Positions 11,116 through 22,073 of a stretch of 64,000 nucleotides of DNA are shown piece after piece. Every line of letters begins with the position of its first letter. The first letter of the stretch is position 1. The stretch comes from Laburnicola sp. R22_1 (Eukaryota; Ascomycota; Dothideomycetes; Pleosporales; Didymosphaeriaceae). The translations under genes and the position numbers were made by a program. The stretch spans positions 1,364,001 through 1,428,000 of the forward strand of contig JACONQ010000003.1 of assembly GCA_014281115.1 (NCBI GenBank), read 5' to 3'. Below the pieces are notes generated by a model that was not told the origin of the DNA, did no database searches, and was given only the letters and a program-made list of their open reading frames with translations.

Positions 11116-12483
11116 CTAAACATCCATGTCCCAATTCCGGACAGCTTCCTCGACGATGGGCCTAATCACCTTTCTTCCTGCACCCGACTCGTGAGTCCAT
11201 ACCATTTGCCTACGTGCCAACTCGTCCGCTCTGTGCCACGGCTTCAACCCAAGTGTTTTGTCGCCCTCCAACGCCTTGGATACGACTTCAAAAAGAGAGT
11301 CAGCCTGGACCGCATCAATCCGTACGTCATCCCGCACAGTGAGCACAATCTCTCGGATCTTCTGCTTCTTGCCATTCTCGTCCTTGACTTTGTACTTGTT
11401 CAAGGAGATGGAGATGTCCGTGTTGATCGATGCTGTCCAAGCCGCGTGGATGGCAAACCAGTGGAACAACTCGCCGAATCCGGTCTTTGTGATTTGCTCG
11501 TCCAGGGAGTAGGGAATGGAGGCGAATCCGAGACTGACGGTGGGTGTGCGAGGGGACGGTGTGTCGACCAGATCGCCTTTCCAGTCTCGGCGCAGGAGGT
11601 CGCGCACGCTCAAATCATCTAGGTCTTTCTTGGCTCTTTTCAACGACTCCTCAACCTTTTCCATCTGCTTTTCCAACTTTTTGTCCGACCACCTACTACG
11701 CGCGAGCACGCGCTTGGATATCTCCAGATCCGTCTTTTTCGCGTCCTCCAGGCCTCCCGAGTCGATCGCAATGGCACTAAGAATGAGCTCCAGAAGCTCA
11801 TGCGGCAGATGATATTCCTCGGGCAGCTGCTCAAACTCATCGAACATCTGGCGCGCAACTAGACTCGTACAACTAGCCACGTTCTCGATGACGCGCGGCC
11901 TCGCGTCAAGACCAAAGCCCTTGTCGACATGATGATCGAAGATGCTCAGTATCTTCGCCTGACTCCACTTGCGTAGCGGCTCCCCGTGGTCGACCAGCAC
12001 GATGCCCTTCAGCTTTGTGCTCAGCGTCTCGGGATCCTCAGGTAACTCGTCCATCGTCAACAAGTCGTCGTGGCCACTCGTCATCTTCGAGTTGCTCAGC
12101 GCGAGTTTATTTTCGGGCCGCAGATCCAGGGCGTCAGTCTCCGTCTGCAGCAGCGCGATCGCCTTTGTCGGGTTCGACGTGTTCTGCGTCGAGTGTTCGA
12201 GGTGATAGGCCCAGGTGAGTGCGCTCGTCATGCTGTCCAGGTCGCCAGCCTCGTTGCCCATGACGAAGACCCATTCTGCCTGGCGCCCGGCCTGCCAGTC
12301 GATGAGGAATCGTTTCTTGGTGTCGCGCGACCATTCACTGAAGTGGCCGACGCCGATTTCTTGCATCTGGCCTGTTTTGCAGGATCTCGCATCAACGATG
12401 GCCTGAGTCGAGGGTCGGAACACCGCGTTCGCCGCTGCGAGGGACGCCAATAGCGTACAAGGCAGGAGTCGAAGGGACCTCAT
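11116..12483 (-). CDS. ppx1: DHH-family exopolyphosphatase (PPX1-like)
   Basis: Single exon, 455 aa, ATG at 12483. It carries the DHH phosphoesterase motifs in order: GNEAGDLDS (76-84), VDHGEP (from 164), FDHHVD (DHH at 183-185) and ASCTSLVA (from 203), followed by a DHHA2-type C-terminal half. These are the metal-binding motifs of yeast Ppx1, which removes terminal phosphates from polyphosphate. Unlike yeast Ppx1, the protein starts with a hydrophobic stretch (LRLLPCTLLASLAAANA) that reads as a signal peptide, so it may enter the secretory pathway or vacuole. The enzyme family is well supported; the location is inference from the N terminus only. Confidence 0.87.
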   Translation of the reverse strand: MRSLRLLPCTLLASLAAANAVFRPSTQAIVDARSCKTGQMQEIGVGHFSEWSRDTKKRFLIDWQAGRQAEWVFVMGNEAGDLDSMTSALTWAYHLEHSTQNTSNPTKAIALLQTETDALDLRPENKLALSNSKMTSGHDDLLTMDELPEDPETLSTKLKGIVLVDHGEPLRKWSQAKILSIFDHHVDKGFGLDARPRVIENVASCTSLVARQMFDEFEQLPEEYHLPHELLELILSAIAIDSGGLEDAKKTDLEISKRVLARSRWSDKKLEKQMEKVEESLKRAKKDLDDLSVRDLLRRDWKGDLVDTPSPRTPTVSLGFASIPYSLDEQITKTGFGELFHWFAIHAAWTASINTDISISLNKYKVKDENGKKQKIREIVLTVRDDVRIDAVQADSLFEVVSKALEGDKTLGLKPWHRADELARRQMVWTHESGAGRKVIRPIVEEAVRNWDMDV

Positions 12484-13291
12484 ACTCGCGTCGAGATGTT
12501 GGTGCTGTGATGAGTGGAAAGCAGGTCTGATGGTGCGCTTCGAGAGAGGGGTTTCACTTTTATTGTGGCGGCAAAGGACTGCGGCGCGTCATCGGAGGTG
12601 GTGACTCGTACGCGGCTGAGAGGTGGCTGACGGAAGCTGTGGCTTATAGGCTTCTTTCGCGACCTCATTTGAACTACGTGTGGATTTCCGGTTAGTTTAA
12701 TCTATCGGTTTATCGAAATCAATCAACTAACGGACTACTCAAAAGTCTACTAAACTTTACCGGATCGAAACTGCCAGTCGAGAAATTATCTCGTGCCTGA
12801 GTGTGATCACATTGCACAAGCGTCAGCGGAGTTTAATTATACCTTGGTGGTGCTATATTAGTCTTCCCCACCCAACTTCCAAGTTCAGAACATGTGGAAC
12901 AACTGCATGTATGGTCATCGACGAGATAAAAGTAGACGTGGTTCAACAAGTAGAGATTTCATGTAAAACTGCTATACAGTGAACAGCCTGCCAATCTGGC
13001 AACTAACTAAGAGGTATCGGAAGAGAAACAGGCGGCATCCTGCCAACCTGATGCAGGCGCCAATGCAAAAACAACTTTGAAAGCCCATTACTTTCCATAC
13101 CCTGTCCAAGGTATGTTACAAAACTTTTTCTTCGTGCAGAAACCCGCTTCAGTGCAGGTGGCAGCTTAGGCCTGGTAATCCAACTCCAAGCTCCTTGCTG
13201 ATGCAGGTAATCATAACTCATAAGCAGATAATCGTGGTACAAAATGATAAACAAGAAGGTAATTAGCCGTTAATCGCCGATGAATCAATCA
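12484..13291. other. Intergenic region, no supported gene
   Basis: About 800 bp between two minus-strand genes; AT-rich around 12690-12800. Short open frames (for example 13003-13254 minus) lack any recognisable feature. The left part is the upstream region of the exopolyphosphatase gene. Confidence 0.4.
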
Positions 13292-14786
13292 TCAGGTGGA
13301 AATGGAAAGGAACCGGCGTCGGACACCGGTCAAGAAGTCGGTCTCGTCCATGCTCTGGAAAGGTCCTTCTTCCTCTTTTTCATACAAGCCAGTCGATCCG
13401 TAAGGTCCCTTTCCGCTCGAGTTTAGAGCACCGGGCCATGTACCATCCGCGGATTCGCCGGCCAAAGAGAAATCGCCGTGCACCAGCTTCAAGCTTGGCT
13501 CAAAGATGCAATCGGCGAAGAACAGTTCCACGTATAGATCCTTGGGGATGATACTCTGGGCTTTCCGATTGATGAACTTCCGAGCTTGTTGGAGGAGCTG
13601 GTCAAGAGCAGTTGCAGCTTCCTGGGTAGAGCGTCCATGCTCGTGGCCGCACAAATGCAGTGCGCGCACTTGGAGATCACCGTTGAACTTGGAATTATGA
13701 TCAGAAAATAGATCTGCACACACAGACGGGAGAGAAATGGACAGCGTCTCAAGCTTCGGGCAGCTGCGGAAAAGCTCGCAGAGATGTTCGGAGTCGGACG
13801 GAGAACCAGGATGAGGGTGCCAAAAGCCATCCTGTGACCGCGGGCTATGCTCAAGGACCCGGAGGGTGGAGCGCGCAGCTTTGACGATAGCTACTACGCC
13901 TTCGATGGTGATGGTGGAGATGCAGGTCATGTAAAACTCCTCCAATCGCGTCGCGGTGCGCGCAATAGCGAACAAGTCGCGATCGGTGATGGGCATAAAA
14001 GTCGTGTCGCCGAAGATCTTGAGCCGGCGGAGCATGCCGAAATTGACAGACTGCAATGGCTCCAGGTCGATCTGGTTGGCGGCCTCAGCGACTTGCTGGG
14101 ACGTCGGGTCCGTCGCGAGGAGCTCCAAAGATTCCAGCGGTTTCCCGCTACCCAGAAGGAGAGTCCGCCACGCTGGGGCATCAAGGTGGCGGATCGTGGT
14201 CCAGGGAAGGGAGACAGACGTCAGACTAATGCAGTTCCGAAGCGACTCGAAGACCATTCGGTCCGTCTCGGCAGTGTAGAAGCCGTGGAACCACATGCGC
14301 TTGATCTTAGCAGCCACGCCCGGGAACTCGTTGAAGGTCTTGACTGTCTGCTTCAGCGAGCCAAACGGGTCGCGGTAGACGGCGGTGCCAGTTGGCCTGT
14401 CGATCAGCTCATACAGGGCGTAGTTCTCACGGCGGCAGGAGAGCTCAGCCCATCGCTGTACAGCGGTTAGTGCTAGCACTTTCCAAGGTTCGCATCTGAC
14501 TCACCTCTCCGCCCTTCCAGCGGCGGATGTAGACGTCCTTGAGGGCATAGTCCAACGCCCACTCGTGCCACTGCCAGCAGACCAGGCGCATCGCAGAGGT
14601 AGCATCCCACCGCAGCATCTCTGGTGGGACGGGGCCCCTCACGAAGCGCTGCAGGGCCGGCTTCTGGTAGGGCATGGGCGGCTGGGACAGGCCGAAGGTG
14701 TAGGTCGGGCCATTGCGTATGTTGGCTTTGGCAGCCTCCTCGAGGATCTTGGAAAGGATTTCGTAGGGGACGTCGGTGATGTGCAT
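13292..14786 (-). CDS. F-box-like protein
   Basis: Two exons, complement(13292..14455, 14505..14786), 481 aa, with a 49-nt intron (donor GTGAGT, acceptor TACAG) joining RRWKGGE to RWAELSC in frame. The N terminus (ITDVPYEILSKILEEAAK) fits an F-box-like helix, followed by a conserved Trp-rich stretch (MRLVCWQWHEWALDY) and a long region with leucine-rich spacing, for example LRRLKIFG and LEEFYMTCIS, consistent with an LRR-like superhelix. Such proteins recruit substrates to SCF ubiquitin ligases, but no substrate can be inferred. F-box assignment is moderate. Confidence 0.68.
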
Positions 14787-17489
14787 TGAAGTTGTGGTAG
14801 GGTCGGTAGGGGCAGGCTCGGTGTCTGCAGGATACAGCAGGAGCTCGTTCTATACGTAGCTGTAGCTGACTACGCGGTGAATGACGTCGGTGAAGGCGCA
14901 GGACGTTGGGCAGGCGAGGTGTAGGTGGGCAGTTTGGTGTGGCGACAAGCCGGTGAATGGCGGGCAGGCCCTTTTATAGTAGCTAGGTAGCATCGCGGCC
15001 ACGGGAGAGGCAGATTTTTATTAGTAGAGGACAAAGAATGGCGGTAGCATGCTAGTTGCGCTTCTGCGGCGCCAGGCGGCCCGGCAGGCTGGCGACTGGT
15101 GCCGAAGGGTAGCGGGTGTGCTGGGGCGAGTGAATGACGCATGCGTGCCACTGGCTGCACGCGTCGCGGTTTTGGGAGGCGTGGTCGCTGCTGCTGTTTT
15201 AGCGGAGCGGCGGAGGCGGAGGAAGGAGCGGTTCTCAGGGCTTGGCCTGACATCACTAGCGCCAAACCGGCCCTTAGGACGCAAAGGGCCAACTTTCTCA
15301 GGGCGTGACCCGTCACATGAGCAGCATTGAGTAATAGATTGCTCGTCTTGACACCACGAAACTGCTCCCGAGCCACCGAGCACCCACCGCCAGCGCAGAT
15401 GAGACCGACGACGTGCGAGCCTCTCATTTGAACGCCTGCCGTCGTACGCTGACCTGCTCTTGCCGCTTGGGAGCGGCCTTGGCACTGCGTTCACCACCAG
15501 CACCCCAGGGGGCTGGCCGTACTTCACAGTGACATTGTTATTCCCAGACTCACACACCACGACAGACTCTGTCGCTCAGCATCTAAGCCTTCGTTCCTCG
15601 TCTCACACCTGGCCAAGAGCGGCCAAAGCCAACATTGTCACCATTGCGAGTATCCCCGCTGACATGGTCTGGACATTCTGCCATGGATCCACCTGCGCCT
15701 GGTTGTCATCGAGTAAGAGGATCCTCTTACGTTTAGAAAACCTTCCCCGCCTTGTGTTGCGATGCATCGTGCTCATCTCCATAGCGCTTCTCTTTCGGGA
15801 ACCAAATTAGCCCCGGCGCCGGTGAATTACGCGAGCACCGTCGGTCTGCAGGATGCCACTTCGCAAGACCGGGCCAGGCACTCAACATCGCAATCAATAG
15901 CCATTTGCACAAAAAATACCGTGTCTGCAATAGTAGGTTCCGAGCATTGGTACTAGGGCACGCAAATCGAACGTCAAATGTACGAAAACCGAATTCCATC
16001 GGATGCATTTCCGATGACGCCTGCTACATACCTCTCGACAGAAAGACCTGTCCATTAAGCTGAGCCACGTGCTTCGAGGCGAGCAAATCCGCGACTTACC
16101 AGGGGCCGTCTTCAGCCTCTCCCCGGATTTCCATGACCTAAGAAATAACATACCCCGCATATTCGCTGCTCGACCGTCTATTTCCGCATACAGCACCCCG
16201 AAGCCAGGATGAATCGACAAGGTCGTTGATCACGCTGTCACGGGAGACGCAGCGCCGCAGCTGGCATTCACGGTCTTACCCAATACCGGTGATCACGGGG
16301 CTCCGGCTATAACGTGCACGGTTCGCAACACCACAAACGAGCATCGTGACCTCCTGGATGCGCTGTCCCTCACGGCTAACGTAGTGCCGGCGGATCCAAA
16401 CGCAAAACTAGTGAGACTTGTCGGCGATGGTCCCGAACCCGAGGCTTAGCGGCACTGGAAAGGCCGTTTCGTCCGTCGCCAAGCGCTTCTTGACAACATG
16501 GCGCCCCTTTTCAGATCGAGCAGCGGGAACCGAGGGTTGTTTCGCGTCCGACGCTCTACTACTAATAATCAGCTAGTGTTATGAGAGCCTGGAGAGGCAT
16601 CCTGTCTAGCGTTGAGGACAACGCTCAAGCAATCGTCTCACTGATCCCTCTAAAGGTACCTAGATACCGTTGCGTCTCTCCACTGCTCAACCTGAGATAT
16701 GCTTTCTCTTCTCAATTGGCTCATGGACACGGCCATAGCACAACACTGCTTGCATTGAAAGTCAATGCGGTCTTCAGAAGCGGATAGATAACGCTGCTGT
16801 CAATGGCGCCGCGGGTGGGTATCTTGTGCAGTCCCAACTACTGATAACCATCCGCGTACACAGGTTCTGTCACAAACTTCATCCACCAGCGAAAGCCCAC
16901 ACCCTGCGTTTGCGTATGACATTCGAATCAGCACCCTCCATTGATTGCGGCAGCTTATCCTTCAATGAGGTGACGAGCGAGCAGTGTGCAGTCAATTCTA
17001 GCTTCACAGTCACTGTATCTGTACGCGGCTATGGGTCGCACAGGGTCGCACCGGGTTGCACAGTGGGTATGCTTCGCTTGGAATTTGCGAATATATTCTC
17101 TGGACCATGGGTGCGGTGACGGAGGCGTTGGGAAGTCACAGCAAGACGGACATGGGTCTAGATACAGTGAGGCCACACCAGGCTGGGTTGTACGCGCTGA
17201 TGATCACAAGAATGTGGTCATGAGCTACATCAGCATAGCCCATACATGTCTCAACAATTGATATACTCTTTGAGGTTATATCAAGTTGGTTGTTCTACGC
17301 CGCTGGAATATCTGACTCAGACAAGCCACTGGAGAGCCGACCATCGCGCAGGGTAGATATGAACCTATGGATGCAGTCCAAAACGCAGCACACGTGAACA
17401 CTACAGTCTCACTTTCTCAGAAGAAAAAGAACGGGTATCATTCGTCTAACAATGCGGTGTACAGCAAGCACCCTGCGCAGTTCAAACCG
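14787..17489. other. Gene-poor 2.7 kb stretch
   Basis: No frame here reaches gene quality. Long open frames at 14870-15560 lie in GC-rich DNA and have composition bias only. Between 16213 and 16449 (+) there is an 80-codon open stretch without an ATG whose composition looks protein-like (for example TGDAAPQLAF, RDLLDALSLTANVVPADPN); it begins and ends at stops and may be a gene remnant. The left edge holds the promoter of the F-box-like gene. Confidence 0.35.
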
Positions 17490-19150
17490 CTACCTCCGCC
17501 GCACAGCACTGCTCTCCATGTTATTCGCATGCGCCAGCAAAAACTTGCAGCACGTAAGCGTATACTTGCACGCCTTGGTCCACGCCTCCTCCTTGTTCAT
17601 CGTATACTTGATACTCTGGTCATGTATCTTATCTTTGCGGATCTCATACGGCAGCCTCATACCACCCGCTCCATCTGCCCCACCGCCCAAGCCACTCCCC
17701 GTTCGCACCCCCTGGCTCTCTACAAACTCGCCCAGCTGGCGCAGACACTCTAAGAACGCTACCATGGCCGTGTCGAACTTGCGATGCAAGAACCCGAAAT
17801 TAAGCGGGAACTCTCCCGATGAATAGAGCTCGAGACGCTGCTTGTTCACCGTCGGAGACGAAGCTGAGGCATTGCGCGCATCAGCTGACGAGTTTCCCCC
17901 TTTGACTTCTATTTTGATGATGGTGGAGGACGAGCCCATGGGGCACAATTCGTAGTTTTGGAACTTGTAGCCGAGGCGCTCGGCGAGCGTGGCGAGGAGG
18001 AGGCACGTTTGTCCCCAGGCGGCGTTGATTTCGGGCCAGTCGACGTAGGGTTGGGGGAGGCGGCCGAGGCGGAGCCCGTTGATGGTGGCGAAGTGGTTGT
18101 CATGCGTGATGTTGAAGGTGTCGTTGTACACACTTCTGCGCTGTAGCTGTCTTAGTATATCGGAATCGTGCGTGTGACGTGCTTTGAGTGCATCGCGTTC
18201 TGTTTGGAAGCCTGCGAGTTGTGCGGCGAAGGAATTTCTGGTTTGCCAGAAGGTGTTTTCTTCACGGTCAAGCTCGCGGGACTCGTTCTCTAGGGCGGCG
18301 AGTTGGGCGTCTAGATCCGCCTTTTCTGCTTCTAGTTTTTCGAGGTCGGATATAGCTGTGGCTTCTGACTTCTTGGCCGCCTTCAGGGCTGCGTCTGCTG
18401 CTTTGATTTCTTCGGGGCTGGGGACGTCGGTGTTGGCGCGGCGGAGATAATCTACGTATGCGTCGCGCTCTCGAGTCGACACCGCTAGTCGCTTCTGCAA
18501 TCCCTCTATCAGAAGCTCCGTACATTCGACGCATATCGGGTGATCGATGTCTGAGCGCGCTGAGAGTATCTCGCACATGCGGTTTGTGGTTTCCAGCCCG
18601 TCTGCCATGCTGCCTCCACCAGCCGTTCCAGCATTTCCAGCCGCACTTGCTCGTCTTGTAGTCTCTGGGACGTTTGATTGCGCGTCTTCTGTTGAGGCTG
18701 GGCGTTCTGGTATGCGTACTGGTATGCGTACTGGGGCTGGCGGCGAGGAAGGAGGGTCGAGCATCGATTCAGACATCTGGACGTTGATGAAGGACATGGC
18801 TGGATTCTGTGCTCCATGTTGAGGAAATGTCGAGGATGGGACGCTGCGCTTGAAGGTAGGGTTTCGGGCGGACTGTAGAGCGGTATCGTAGGTCTGATGG
18901 CGGGAGGAGGGGTATGTTGGGCGCGACTGTCGGGTAGGTGTGTGCTTTGCGACCTGTTGCTGGCCTGGGACGGTGGAGTCTTGAACGAGATGAGTTCCGG
19001 TCGATATATAGAGGAAGAGGAGGAAGAGGCTGCGAACATACCTGTCAGCAGCTTGAAGGCAGCGGGGTTGAGCTGGTCTATCGAGGCATCAATGTCTATG
19101 GGTGTTCGGCACTTTTGGCAAGACAGTGCCAGTCCTTTGTCGTTCGCCAT
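17490..19150 (-). CDS. atg6: Beclin 1 / Vps30 / Atg6 autophagy protein
   Basis: Two exons, complement(17490..18964, 19042..19150), 527 aa, one 77-nt intron. Exon 1 encodes MANDKGLALSCQKCRTPIDI, with the paired-cysteine start (SCQKC) typical of fungal Vps30/Atg6. A disordered linker with ARNPTFKRSVP and QNPAMSFI follows, then a coiled coil (about residues 170-300) and the C-terminal BARA domain (YNDTFNITHDNHFATINGLR, YELCPMGSSSTI, CKYTLTCCKFLLAHANNM). Atg6 is a core subunit of the Vps34 PI3-kinase complexes in autophagy and vacuolar sorting. The splice sites restore the frame through LLTG to QQQVAK. Length fits fungal homologues. It lies divergently, 261 bp from the Scm3-like gene. Confidence 0.93.
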
Positions 19151-19411
19151 GTTGCTTAGGGTATCATGTGTACAATAGTCGGCGGTATGTACGCGAGAAA
19201 AGAAGAAGCTATATCTCGGTCGCACGAATGTGCAAGTGATGCAGGGCACGAGCTCCCGTGGCAGGGGTCAGCCAGAGTTGACGTTCCCGAGGTCGCGCGG
19301 GGGCGGGCGCGCTAGTGGAAAGCGCGTCCCAGCCATCTTTCGCGTTCATGGAGAGGGTTGATTCCATGTTTCCACTGTTCCCCAATCGCTGCCACACCCG
19401 AATCGCCTGCC

Positions 19412-21763
19412 ATGGAGCCGCCCGCGAAACGATTGCGCATCCTGCAGTCCGTCGAAGTCGACGAAACGAACCCCGAGTACATGGCCGCAAAAGAAAAACA
19501 GCGCGCAAAGCTGAAAAGCAAGTTCGAGTCCATCTTTTCCAAGTTCGAGGCCATGCCCGACGCCATGAGCGACGAGATTGATATGATGACGGGGCAGCTT
19601 GCTGTGGACCGAGGACACATGAGGAAGCTGGATAGGGAATACCGGAAGCGGCACAAACATCGCCATGGACAGCTCCTGGACGACCTGATAGCGGACGAGT
19701 GTGAAGAAGGCTGGGACGCGGATGAGGGTGAAGAAGAGGACGGGAGAGACGAACTGGCGCCATCACAATCGCCGGAACCTCGCAATCTCAAACCTGGGGC
19801 ATCGCCAGGCAAAAGCGCACCGATGCAGCACACCTCTCCCACAGTCCAGCCAAGCATACCAGTCGAAGTACCCGCACCGAACGCACTAGCGAATACTACA
19901 CTACAAGCTGTCCTCACAACTTCGACAAAGCCTGCCGCAGACCTAATGCAGATGATACAGTTTCCTCAAACCCCGACAGGACAACATGCACAAAATGCCT
20001 TCGTCGCACAGACAGCCCAAGCCGTGCAACAAGCCGTCACTGCCGTCTTATCGAATATACTTTCAAAAGCCTCGAATTTGCAAATCGAACAGTTTAGCCT
20101 CCTGCAAAACCCCGTCACTCCGGTTGGAATTCCTAGCGAAACAACGCCTGCTACCGCGCCAATGCTGTCTTATACGCCACCACCGGAAAGCTCAGATCCA
20201 CCTGCGGCAGCCCAGTCGAGCCCCATACCCAATTTCCATAGAGATCCGAGGCCACGACGCTCGTTCGCGAAGGGTGTTTACATTAACTCCACTCGACACA
20301 GCCGCATTCAAACAGAAATACAAGGAGCTCCAGAAAGCAACAAGGAAAGTGCTGGATGCGGACAAGAGCAACCAAACGCATTGCTTGCCAATGGCGAGAC
20401 GGTAAAAGCAACCGACCTCGGAGTTGAGCACTCCTACAAATCTCCTCAGCCGCGCCGGCAACGACCTCGATTCCAATTTACCGCGGAAGATGACCAGTAT
20501 ATCCTTGAGTCAAGAACTCTGCACAAACGCACATGGGCCGAAATCAGAAACAGTCGCACAGAGTGGAAAAGCTGGCCTCGGTATGCATTCGACAATCATT
20601 GGAACCTTCACTTAAGGAAGAGGCTCTCTGAGGTTGGAACTTCAGGGGCCTGTAGCCCGAAAAAGATTCAGCGCAATGCGAAGACGCGACTGCAGGACGA
20701 CGCTTCTCCGACGGATTCCAAAATCAAGAAGGAACAAAAAGCGCCACTCCGAAGTTCGCCTACAATAGAGCATCATTTGCCTACACCAAGTTCCCTTGAA
20801 CAATATGACGGAAAATCTTGTGATGAAGAAGTTCCCGAATCCAGTCTTGAGCATCTTGGAAATGTCATAGCTTCAGGTGATCACTTTGACGACGACGAGA
20901 GAGACTTGTTATCTCTGGCTGGAGAGGATGAGTCAATGCAAGACCCGCTTGGTGACAACTTAACAAAAGATTGCACGATGGAAGTCGACGCAGCCATATG
21001 CGACCCTGAACCAATCGACGCCGTATTGCCTTCCATAGAGACGGAGATGACACTGGATAAGATCTGCGATAGAGACCCCGTCTCCGTAACTGGGACTATT
21101 GACGACACCCAAACAATCACCAGGGTAGACCCAAAAGCAAATCATCGTCAGACCCCGCCAACAGCCAACATCACTGCAATCGTTTCTTCCTCTTCAAAAA
21201 AGTCGGCCTCGAAGCGCAAGCCTATTAAATTCCAGATTGATTCCGACTCCGAAGACGACCTTAGCCTCGTGCAAAGTAACTCCCCAAAAACCGGAACCCG
21301 ACATCAATGTACCCTCTGCAAGCAGTCTTTCAGTAACAGAAGCATCCTCCGACGCCACCAACGAGAGCCGCACCCAAAGGAAATACGTGTCCGTGCTCAA
21401 GAGCACCCTCCAGCTTCCTCACTACTACCCATCGTGGGCCAGGACGACGAACTTTCTGCGCCTCTCACTCCTCACGTGAAGCGTGAGCCCGACAGCCCGC
21501 CACGGAATCTCTTGCTCGCCACTCCGGCAGTGCACACACCGAAGTCTGCGCCTCAGCATACAACCGTTCATTCTTCTGGGACACTGTCGGCGTCGAAATT
21601 ATGTCGCTCCGCATTCTTGAAGAAGGTGAAGAAGTCTTGGGCCGCGAGTGCGCGTAAGCCAATATCGGCTTCCAAGTCGTCGTCGAAAAGGCAGAGTTTT
21701 AATATGACGCCGAGGAAGCGGGCTTGGGAAGAGGATGGTAGCGGTGATGAGCTTGCTCTTTAG
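19412..21763 (+). CDS. scm3: Scm3/HJURP-like CENP-A chaperone with Myb-like and C2H2 modules
   Basis: Single exon, 783 aa from the ATG at 19412 (MEPPAKRLRI); an upstream in-frame ATG at 19358 adds only 18 unconserved residues. Residues about 33-82 carry the Scm3 signature (KLKSKFESIFSKF, SDEIDMMTGQLAVDRGHMR), which binds the CenH3/CENP-A-H4 dimer. Residues about 349-406 form a Myb/SANT-like unit (FTAEDDQYILESRTLHKRTW, then WPRYAFDNHWNLHLRKRL). Residues about 630-655 form one C2H2 finger (C-x2-C-x12-H-x4-H in CTLCKQSFSNRSILRRHQRE). The rest is acidic, Ser-rich and disordered, with basic stretches at the C terminus. Budding-yeast Scm3 is about 220 aa, so this is a large filamentous-fungal form. 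Confidence 0.82.
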   Translation: MEPPAKRLRILQSVEVDETNPEYMAAKEKQRAKLKSKFESIFSKFEAMPDAMSDEIDMMTGQLAVDRGHMRKLDREYRKRHKHRHGQLLDDLIADECEEGWDADEGEEEDGRDELAPSQSPEPRNLKPGASPGKSAPMQHTSPTVQPSIPVEVPAPNALANTTLQAVLTTSTKPAADLMQMIQFPQTPTGQHAQNAFVAQTAQAVQQAVTAVLSNILSKASNLQIEQFSLLQNPVTPVGIPSETTPATAPMLSYTPPPESSDPPAAAQSSPIPNFHRDPRPRRSFAKGVYINSTRHSRIQTEIQGAPESNKESAGCGQEQPNALLANGETVKATDLGVEHSYKSPQPRRQRPRFQFTAEDDQYILESRTLHKRTWAEIRNSRTEWKSWPRYAFDNHWNLHLRKRLSEVGTSGACSPKKIQRNAKTRLQDDASPTDSKIKKEQKAPLRSSPTIEHHLPTPSSLEQYDGKSCDEEVPESSLEHLGNVIASGDHFDDDERDLLSLAGEDESMQDPLGDNLTKDCTMEVDAAICDPEPIDAVLPSIETEMTLDKICDRDPVSVTGTIDDTQTITRVDPKANHRQTPPTANITAIVSSSSKKSASKRKPIKFQIDSDSEDDLSLVQSNSPKTGTRHQCTLCKQSFSNRSILRRHQREPHPKEIRVRAQEHPPASSLLPIVGQDDELSAPLTPHVKREPDSPPRNLLLATPAVHTPKSAPQHTTVHSSGTLSASKLCRSAFLKKVKKSWAASARKPISASKSSSKRQSFNMTPRKRAWEEDGSGDELAL

Positions 21764-22073
21764 AACGTTACCTACTTTTTCAAGTGTTGTATGATAGCAG
21801 TGTTGCGTGGGCGGGAAAACAGAATCACGGTATGGTGTATACTACGGGAGAGAACACAGGATCGGGCTGTTGTTTTAAGATACCCAGCAGTTCATAGTGA
21901 GCATCGTAGTTATACATCTATATCATTTCCAGCGCTGTCCCTTCCCTTCGTGAAATCCGCCGTTCCCATACGCTATGCGGTGTTGCTTCACTCCTTGGAA
22001 GATGTTCCGGTACCATGCAGACGCCATCCGGCGTTGCTTCGCTCTTTAGAAGATGTTCCGGAACCAGGCGTTC
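21764..22073. other. Convergent 3-prime region with a duplicated segment
   Basis: About 310 bp between convergent genes. It contains an imperfect direct duplication with a 52-bp period: about 21982-22015 and 22034-22067 share TTGCTTC, then GAAGATGTTCCGG. No gene is evident. Confidence 0.45.

Noticed and set aside
14870..15560. Minus-strand frames of 185 and 179 codons
   Set aside because: Overlapping frames in GC-rich DNA with biased composition and no motif; more likely chance.
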